DNA of 64,000 bases from Verrucomicrobiota bacterium (GTDB lineage: Bacteria; Verrucomicrobiota; Verrucomicrobiia; Opitutales; Opitutaceae), in NCBI GenBank assembly GCA_016235555.1, contig JACRKC010000110.1, positions 1-64,000 on the forward strand, given 5' to 3'. How positions within the stretch are numbered: position 1 is the stretch's first letter; each line of letters starts with the position of its first letter. The position numbers and the translations under genes were made by a program. This document shows, piece after piece, positions 58,496-64,000 of the stretch. Under the pieces are notes generated by a model. That model was not told the DNA's origin and ran no database searches. It saw nothing but the letters and a program-made list of their open reading frames with translations.

Positions 58496-59593
58496 TTACC
58501 TCTGCTCCAACGCGGTCACGCGCGCCGCCAGCGCGTCGTTTTGCGTTGCCAGTTCCTTGATCGCATTCACGAGGGCGGCGAGCACGGCGCGGTCGTTGAC
58601 CGTATAGGTGGTGTCGATCCGCCGCGTGAGCGGCCGACCGGCGGCGTCGGTGCGCTGCACACCGCTCTGATCCGTGTCCGGCACCGTGCGGTAGGTATTC
58701 ACCGCTTCGCCGATTCCCGCCGCGATGAGGTCTTGAGCGATGAGGGACACGTTGATGTCATCCGCGTTCAGCTTGGTCGAGAGCTTCCAAGTGTATCGCT
58801 TCGGTGTGAGCTGCCGAATAGCGGCTAGCCCCGTCGTGAAATCCCCCACAATGTCTTTGAGTCGGGCATCCGAGGATGCGGTCATATTGCCGCTCGAATC
58901 CGTGACGAGCGTGCCCGCACCGTAGCCGATGAAGCGGAGCGCACCGAGGTTGGAAATGAGAAGTTGCTTGGTCGGCACGCCGTCGTTCGTAGTCCAAATG
59001 GACGCCTCGGAGTCCTGCGTGCTTGCTGTTGAGGTCCACGGACCGGCTCCGTCCCATGCGATCTTGCCCATGCTTTGATAGGTGCTGGTTGCGTCAGACA
59101 GAGGCGAGGAGGCGCTGACGCCGGCACCGTATCCACCGGCCATGCCCGTGACTTCGATGGTTGGTTGGCCGATGCCCGTGGCAGCCGAGATAAACACTGC
59201 CCGCACGGTGGCAGACGGCGTGATGCCCGAGGAGCCAAGTGTGAGACTAGTCCCCGTCGCCGCGCCGATGTCGCCGCCGAAGAGCACGATCCCGCCCGTC
59301 GCGTTGGGCGTGGCCGCCAGCGCCGTGGCCACGCCGGTGCCGAGGCCGGTGATGGATGTCACCGGCAGGGTGATCGAGGCGGCGATGGCCGCCGCGTTGG
59401 CGGAGTTTGAAAAGAAGGCTGAGGGGGCGAAGAGCTGGCCGGTCGTCTTGTTGGCGGTGACGGTGGCGACGTCAGTCTCAGGGAAGGTTTGCGCCGCCAG
59501 GCGCGGCCCTGCCCCCGGACCAACGACAAGGGACCAAAAGACGAGGGCACAGAGGCCGAGGGTAAGAGACCGAGGAATGAAGTGAGGATTCAT
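58496..59593 (-). CDS. Tail fibre with S74 chaperone (second prophage)
   Basis: The 365-residue protein has a shorter stalk than its paralogue at 50,395, then an almost identical region from ITGLGTGVATAL through the Ser-Lys dyad in TASSDARLKDIVGDF to the coiled coil QNDALAARVTALEQ. The first ~35 residues (SLTLGLCALVFWSLVVGPGA) look like a signal peptide and are encoded by a 7-bp-period GGGACCA-type repeat, as in the paralogue. It is the last gene of a minus-strand operon and is followed by a terminator. Confidence 0.9.
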   Translation of the reverse strand: MNPHFIPRSLTLGLCALVFWSLVVGPGAGPRLAAQTFPETDVATVTANKTTGQLFAPSAFFSNSANAAAIAASITLPVTSITGLGTGVATALAATPNATGGIVLFGGDIGAATGTSLTLGSSGITPSATVRAVFISAATGIGQPTIEVTGMAGGYGAGVSASSPLSDATSTYQSMGKIAWDGAGPWTSTASTQDSEASIWTTNDGVPTKQLLISNLGALRFIGYGAGTLVTDSSGNMTASSDARLKDIVGDFTTGLAAIRQLTPKRYTWKLSTKLNADDINVSLIAQDLIAAGIGEAVNTYRTVPDTDQSGVQRTDAAGRPLTRRIDTTYTVNDRAVLAALVNAIKELATQNDALAARVTALEQR

Positions 59594-59626
59594 GGGCGAA
59601 AAGCGGAGGATGAGGCGTGTGGGCGA

Positions 59627-59824
59627 TCAGGCGTCGAGGGCGAGCGCGAGAGTGGGTTGGCCGCCGACCATCTGCACGAAAACGGTCACCCACTCCCCCG
59701 TCGGGGCCTTGAGTTGGAGGAACGTGCCGTTGGCATCGGTCTTGAGGCGGTAGGCACCGTCGACCGGCGCGGCGGGCAAACCGGTGGCGGCGAACGGGGC
59801 GGGGATGTAGGCGGAGGTGGCCAT
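59627..59824 (-). CDS. Stand-alone tail tip module (second prophage)
   Basis: The 65-residue protein contains DGAYRLKTDANGTFLQLKAP followed by TGEW. It is collinear with the C-terminal ~50 residues of the 60,177-60,842 protein (NGTYRIKTAADAQYFQLKHA then TGAW). It parallels the 50,049 gene in the first phage. Likely adhesion-tip module. Confidence 0.68.
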   Translation of the reverse strand: MATSAYIPAPFAATGLPAAPVDGAYRLKTDANGTFLQLKAPTGEWVTVFVQMVGGQPTLALALDA

Positions 59825-59864
59825 CGGAAAGTGGAGGGATGAGCGTTGAGGGACCGGAGCTTGG

Positions 59865-60140
59865 TCAGGCTTCGTGGATGACGAGGGCGTGCTCGTTGGC
59901 GCCGTCGTCGTGGATGGCCCAGATGTCGTGCCAGAAGTCCTGGTCGCCGGCGGCGTTGCCGAGTTGGCGCTCGCCGTTGGGCGGGATGGGCAGACCGTTG
60001 GCGACCGTGAGAGCGGTGTCGCTGCCGTCGTATTTCACGTAGATCGTGACGTTGCTGCGGTTGTGCAGGTGCGCCCAGCGGCGGCGCTTCCCTTCGCTGA
60101 CTTTGGTGGCGGCGTTGGTGACTTGGGCGGCGGTGATCAT
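59865..60140 (-). CDS. Small tail-associated protein, beta-rich
   Basis: The 91-residue product (MITAAQVTNAATKVSEGKRR) continues RWAHLHNRSNVTIYVKYDGS and ends LGNAAGDQDFWHDIWAIHDD. It reads as a small beta sandwich like other phage tip decorations. No counterpart in the first prophage. Function unknown. Confidence 0.65.
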   Translation of the reverse strand: MITAAQVTNAATKVSEGKRRRWAHLHNRSNVTIYVKYDGSDTALTVANGLPIPPNGERQLGNAAGDQDFWHDIWAIHDDGANEHALVIHEA

Positions 60141-60176
60141 GCGGAGTAGGCTTGAGGCGGTGAACGATGCAGGGGG

Positions 60177-60842
60177 TCAGGCTTCGGCAGGGCCGAGCGC
60201 GAGCTGCTCGGCGCCGGCATCGCCGATGATGAAGAGCGTATGCCAGGCGCCGGTGGCGGCGTGCTTGAGTTGGAAATACTGTGCGTCCGCGGCGGTCTTG
60301 ATGCGGTAGGTGCCGTTGGCGGGCACGCGCAGCGCGAGCGACTCCGCGGCGGGGTATTGGGGTTCGGCGGGTGCGGGTGTGGCCTCGCCGGCATAAACGC
60401 CCTTGTTGACCCGCACCGAAAATTGCCGCGAACGCCGGCCCGTGTTGGCCGAGTTCTGGACTTCCACTTCGCACACCACGACGAGCGCAGCGTCGTCGCC
60501 GAATGCCATCTCGAGCGCATTGGGCGTGAGATCGAGCGTCGCCTCGTAGTGCTTGCCGGTGGCGTCGTCGACCTCCAGGAAATCATCCGCGGAGAAAAGC
60601 AGAGTGCCCAAGCCACCCTTCTTACCGGCCAGGATGATTTGGTCTCCGGTCGCGAGGGTCTTGAGCGTGGGTGCGACGCCCGCGGTGGTGGCGTCGAGCA
60701 GATAGAGGCGGACGAGATGCTTGTCGCCCGAGACGAGCACGGGCCGCTCAGCCGGCTGCCGCGAGCTCGTCGAACTGAGGAGGACGAACTCCGGCGCGGT
60801 GCCGACGTTGACAAAAAGGTCGATGGAGCGATCCCAAGGCAT
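60177..60842 (-). CDS. Tail tip/baseplate-like protein (second prophage)
   Basis: The 221-residue protein has an N-terminal BppU-like beta domain (SIDLFVNVGTAPEFVLLSST...LVRLYLLDATT) and a C-terminal module shared with 59,627. Compared with 49,240-50,010 the domain order is the same, but sequence similarity is low. Likely fibre attachment or tip protein. Confidence 0.7.
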   Translation of the reverse strand: MPWDRSIDLFVNVGTAPEFVLLSSTSSRQPAERPVLVSGDKHLVRLYLLDATTAGVAPTLKTLATGDQIILAGKKGGLGTLLFSADDFLEVDDATGKHYEATLDLTPNALEMAFGDDAALVVVCEVEVQNSANTGRRSRQFSVRVNKGVYAGEATPAPAEPQYPAAESLALRVPANGTYRIKTAADAQYFQLKHAATGAWHTLFIIGDAGAEQLALGPAEA

Positions 60843-60913
60843 CGGGCGCCAACCCTACGCCACGCCGCGTCTCCAGCCTAGGAGCCGTGGCGCCCGTGGG
60901 GAGCGTGGCAGGG

Positions 60914-61264
60914 TTACTTTTTCGCCCCCTCGCGGCGGAACGGCCGCGCGATGTCCGGCACAGCCTGGTTCAGCCTCGCTTTGCGCCCGGCGCACCCGCC
61001 GCAGCCCTTGAGGTTGGTGCCGGCCACGGCGTCGATCGCGCGGGCGATGGGCTGCGCGACGGAGGCCACCACATCGCCGAGGCCGAGGGGGGCCGGCCGG
61101 TGGTGGGCGGGGAACGGGCGCCAGCGCGGTGGCTCGGCTGGGCAGCTCGCATCGGCCACGGTGTAGTCGATCTGCGCGGCGCGGTAGGCATCGCAGGGCA
61201 CTGGGCAGACGGCGCAGACCTGCATCCGGCCAAACACTACCGCAGTGGAGATTTTGGGTCTCAT
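60914..61264 (-). CDS. Cys-rich protein after FN3 (second prophage)
   Basis: The 116-residue protein (ATG 61,264, ATGA overlap) has VCAVCPVPCDAYRAAQI, CPAEPPRWRP and a C-terminal LKGCGGCAGRKARLNQAVPD. The first half aligns with 57,858-58,229. The C-G-x-C end with KARLN occurs in other phage tail-cluster proteins. Function unknown. Confidence 0.73.
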   Translation of the reverse strand: MRPKISTAVVFGRMQVCAVCPVPCDAYRAAQIDYTVADASCPAEPPRWRPFPAHHRPAPLGLGDVVASVAQPIARAIDAVAGTNLKGCGGCAGRKARLNQAVPDIARPFRREGAKK

Positions 61265-63366
61265 GAGCAGGTGATCGCGATCGACCAGCCAGTCGTGCCG
61301 CCCTGCCCGGCGTCGCAATGTGCCAGGACCCGCACCCGCAACGTGTGCGTGCCCGACGAGAGCGGCCCGTAGCTGCTACCGTGCTCTCCTGAGACGCATC
61401 CCGTGGCGACGATTGTGCCACCGTCGATGTCGAGGATGAGCTGATCCTTGATGGTGCTGGCGTTGAGATACCAATCGAGCGTCGCGCCGCCGCAGACAGT
61501 GAAGGACTGATCGTAGCCGGATTCGCCCCCGCTGGTCGACAGGCCGCCGCCCGCGCAGAACTCGCCCGTTGGCACCGGCCGCCCGTTGGCGCCGCTGCTC
61601 GCCGCCGAATTGTTGCCCGTGCGCTTGGCGATGACCGTATAGGTAGAGGTCACGCAGTCGCTCCCGGAGCTGTCGACATAGCTCGTGACGCCCGCGCTGA
61701 CCGAGGCGAGGAAGGCGGCGTTGCGGTAAACCTCGAATCCCGCGGTGGCAGCCGACTGCGCATCCCACGAGACCGTGACCTGGCCGACCTGCGTGGTCGT
61801 GGCTTGCACATTCGCCGGCGCGGCGAGTTGCGGGCGCACGCCGTTGTCCGCCGTGGAGAGGTTGGAAACATTGCTGGCACTATGGACGGCCTTGATCTGG
61901 TAGGAATAGGTGACGTTGACGGTGACGCTGCTGTCGGTGTAGCTGAGACCGGTGAGGCCGGTCGCGAGCTGCGTGCCGTCGCGCCAGACTTCGTAGCTGG
62001 CGGCACCAGTAGCCGCGCTCCACGAGACATCGATCTGGTCGAGGTCCGTATCGGTGGCGGCGACGCCGGTGGGGGCGGAGATGAGCAAGCGCATTCCGTT
62101 GTCGCTAGTGCCATAAGCCGAGGTCTCCACACCGGTGACGACCGCCTTGACGTTGTAGGCGTAGCCGACGTTCACGGTGGCAGTGGTGTCGTCGTAGGTG
62201 GACGCGGTGAGGCCGCTGGCAATGAGGGTGCCATCGCGATAGACGTTGTAGGAATCGGCTGCGGCCACGGCGCTCCACGTGACGGTCACCTTGTCCATGT
62301 CGGTGTTGTCGGTGGCACTGATGCCGGTGGGGGCACTGAGTGCGGCAGCGTAGCCGGTATCCGAGTTGCTGAACCCGCTCGTGCCGCTCTCGCCCACGGC
62401 TTTTACTTGGTAGGTGTGGGAGGCGCCGGAGGCTACGATGTCGTCGTAGCTATTTCCGCTGATTTCGTCAATTTCCGCGCCGTCGCGATATATCTTGTAG
62501 GTGTTTGCGTAATCGACGGCCCCCCACGTCACCCTCACTTTGACCTCGTGGATGCCATCGGTGGCGGCGAGGCCAGAGGGTGCGACCGGCACGGGATAGT
62601 TGGCGCTTCCGGTGGCTCCACTACTTAGCGCGCTGTAACCAGTGTAGTTCTTGGCCCGAATGCGGTATTCGTATTCGGTATGATACTGCATCGCCTCGTC
62701 GACGTAGGAGGTGCCTGTGATATTGTCAGCCAGCAATACACCGTCGCGGTAAACATCGTAGTAGAGCGCTATCGCCACCGCGGCCCACGTGACTTCGATG
62801 AAGCCGGCCTCGCCAACCGTGGCGTCGACGCTGGTGGGCGCGTCTGGCCCCGCCACGTTGGAGTAGCCGGCCGTGGCGTGGCTCGGGTCGCTTGAATGGC
62901 CGGCTTCATCCTTGGCGACGACCCAATAGAAATAACGCGTATCGGTGTCGGCACTGGTGTCGGTGGCGGTGAGCGCGGCCACATTGGAAGCGATCACGCT
63001 GGCCGCGCCGAAGCTCTCGGTGGCTCCGCGATAGATGTCGTATTTCGTGGCACCGGCGCTGGCGGCCCAGGTGAGCACGATCTCGTTGATCGCAGTGAGC
63101 GTGGCGGTCAACTCAGGTGGCGGGCGCAGGAGTCGGCCAGCGGTGATTCCGCCAGTGCCAGAAGAAAACGCGCTCGTGCCGAGGCTGTTTCGCGCCTTCA
63201 CCCAATAGTAGTAGGTGGTGCCATCGGCCACGGACGCATCTTCATAGCTGTTTCCCGCGATGGCGGAGGCGATGAGCGTGGACGCCGTGCTGTCGTTGGT
63301 GGTGGCGCGATAAACGTCGTAGCTCGTAGCCCACCCACCCGATTTCCACTGGATGCGGATTGTCAT
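61261..63366 (-). CDS. FN3-repeat tail tip protein (second prophage)
   Basis: The 701-residue protein has about seven FN3 domains followed by the same Cys/Gly-rich C-terminal domain as 55,945-57,861. From VPVAPSGLAATDG to the end it is very similar to that protein; the N-terminal three domains are different. ATG 63,366 overlaps the previous stop. It would present a variable surface-binding region on a constant base, or the reverse. Confidence 0.85.
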   Translation of the reverse strand: MTIRIQWKSGGWATSYDVYRATTNDSTASTLIASAIAGNSYEDASVADGTTYYYWVKARNSLGTSAFSSGTGGITAGRLLRPPPELTATLTAINEIVLTWAASAGATKYDIYRGATESFGAASVIASNVAALTATDTSADTDTRYFYWVVAKDEAGHSSDPSHATAGYSNVAGPDAPTSVDATVGEAGFIEVTWAAVAIALYYDVYRDGVLLADNITGTSYVDEAMQYHTEYEYRIRAKNYTGYSALSSGATGSANYPVPVAPSGLAATDGIHEVKVRVTWGAVDYANTYKIYRDGAEIDEISGNSYDDIVASGASHTYQVKAVGESGTSGFSNSDTGYAAALSAPTGISATDNTDMDKVTVTWSAVAAADSYNVYRDGTLIASGLTASTYDDTTATVNVGYAYNVKAVVTGVETSAYGTSDNGMRLLISAPTGVAATDTDLDQIDVSWSAATGAASYEVWRDGTQLATGLTGLSYTDSSVTVNVTYSYQIKAVHSASNVSNLSTADNGVRPQLAAPANVQATTTQVGQVTVSWDAQSAATAGFEVYRNAAFLASVSAGVTSYVDSSGSDCVTSTYTVIAKRTGNNSAASSGANGRPVPTGEFCAGGGLSTSGGESGYDQSFTVCGGATLDWYLNASTIKDQLILDIDGGTIVATGCVSGEHGSSYGPLSSGTHTLRVRVLAHCDAGQGGTTGWSIAITCS

Positions 63367-64000
63367 GTGGCGTAACCTCCCACCGCAGCCGGTTCCGTCG
63401 GGTCTTTGTCGCGACCGCAGATCACATTTAAGTCGGCAAGATCGAAGGTGCCGTTGGCCTCTGGCTCAGGCAGATCAAACCACGGCGTGACGGGCCATGT
63501 GTCGATGTCCGTCGGATCGAAGCCAGTGCGATCGCGGTCCCACTGGTAGGAAGCGGCCTCGTGCAACTCGGGGCTGCCGCCCGTTGGATTCCAAAAAACG
63601 TCCCAAGTTAGGCGCAAACCCGTGCCGCTGGGCGGCGGGCGGAAGCGCCAGCGGTATTGCTGCTGTGTGAACGTGAAGCTGGCACTCCCAGGTGTGAAGG
63701 CATATTCAGAACTCGGATAGCCGCCATTGACCACCGAAGCCCAAGCGAGGCTGCGCACGTAGTCCCGCACCTCTTGGAGAAACATCGCCTCGGTGATTTC
63801 GTTGATCAGGCTAGCCTCCCCTTGGGGCAGCCCGTAGGGCAGGTTGTAGAGGTCAAATCGGGTTGCGAGGTGGTAGGCCGCGGAGTCGGTATCGAGCACT
63901 CCCCAATCGTAAAAGCCATCCGCACAGATGGTATGATGATCAATCAGATACAGGGCATTCTCGGGGAAGGGATCACCATCGCCATCTTCGTCGCCGTGGA
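63363..64000 (-). CDS. Tail protein, 5'-truncated by window edge
   Basis: The frame stays open from 63,899 (GTG) to the window end without a clear start, so the gene begins beyond 64,000. Just before the window edge it encodes DEDGDGDPFPENALYLIDHH, an acidic DxDGDxD-like calcium-loop segment. Later are LAWASVVNGGYPSSEYAFTP and RLTWDVFWNPTGGSPELHEA. Its place before the FN3 gene matches 54,704-55,948, but sequence similarity is not evident. Confidence 0.7.
   Translation of the reverse strand, partial: HGDEDGDGDPFPENALYLIDHHTICADGFYDWGVLDTDSAAYHLATRFDLYNLPYGLPQGEASLINEITEAMFLQEVRDYVRSLAWASVVNGGYPSSEYAFTPGSASFTFTQQQYRWRFRPPPSGTGLRLTWDVFWNPTGGSPELHEAASYQWDRDRTGFDPTDIDTWPVTPWFDLPEPEANGTFDLADLNVICGRDKDPTEPAAVGGYAT

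Noticed and set aside
58341-58607. 88-codon plus-strand ORF at the junction
   Set aside because: It runs through repeat and terminator sequence and antisense to the S74 fibre's 3' end.
20264-64000. CRISPR array
   Set aside because: The repeats seen are inverted, degenerate or of 7-9 bp period. None shows regular direct repeats with unique spacers.

Overview
The window looks like the chromosome of a GC-rich member of the Verrucomicrobiota, most like Opitutaceae. This is inferred from gene content: secreted PL10-type pectate lyases, a sulfatase, a DUF1080 protein, secreted sugar isomerase/epimerase-like proteins, and many palindromic and short-period repeats. No 16S rRNA or other marker gene is present to prove it.

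Bases 1 to about 20,260 are host sequence. They hold a plant polysaccharide locus: a minus-strand operon (pectate lyase, DUF1080 protein, TIM-barrel isomerase-like protein, sulfatase), a second pectate lyase, a carbohydrate-esterase-like hydrolase and an L-rhamnose isomerase with its metal ligands conserved. Between them are a DTW-domain tRNA-modifying enzyme, a YbaK-type deacylase, a response regulator, a serine hydrolase, a subtilase and an M20 peptidase. The intergenic gaps contain small elements with terminal inverted repeats and REP-like palindromes. An intact tRNA-Ser(GGA) at 20,172-20,261 ends the host part.

Bases ~20,264 to ~58,330 are one complete-looking Mu-like transposable prophage of about 38 kb. 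A LexA/cI-like repressor (32.4 kb) and a small HTH gene diverge around a perfect 19-bp palindrome. The leftward early operon (32.35 to 20.46 kb) carries a DUF3102 protein, a MuA-type transposase, a MuB-like ATPase, a Gam-like protein, a minimal PolX-like nucleotidyltransferase, an RMF/CrpP-like protein and many small overlapping genes. The rightward late region keeps Mu head-gene relationships: gp25/gp26-like genes, small and large terminase, DUF935 portal, I/Z-like protease-scaffold, DUF2190 protein, capsid, DUF1320 protein, MuF and G-like proteins. A Dam methylase is inserted among them. The tail has no sheath gene, so it is probably non-contractile, as in B3/D3112-type phages. The MuF protein carries a C-terminal nuclease-like extension.

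From ~58,340 to the window end the genes run on the minus strand and are paralogues of the first phage's tail genes: an S74 fibre, two small tip modules, a Cys-rich protein and an FN3 protein. Repeats like those at the left end occur near 58.25-58.33 kb, and a terminator lies at 58.42 kb. The simplest reading is a second related prophage, or a remnant of one, placed right end to right end with the first and running out of the window. An inverted, G-segment-like tail region of a single phage is the alternative.
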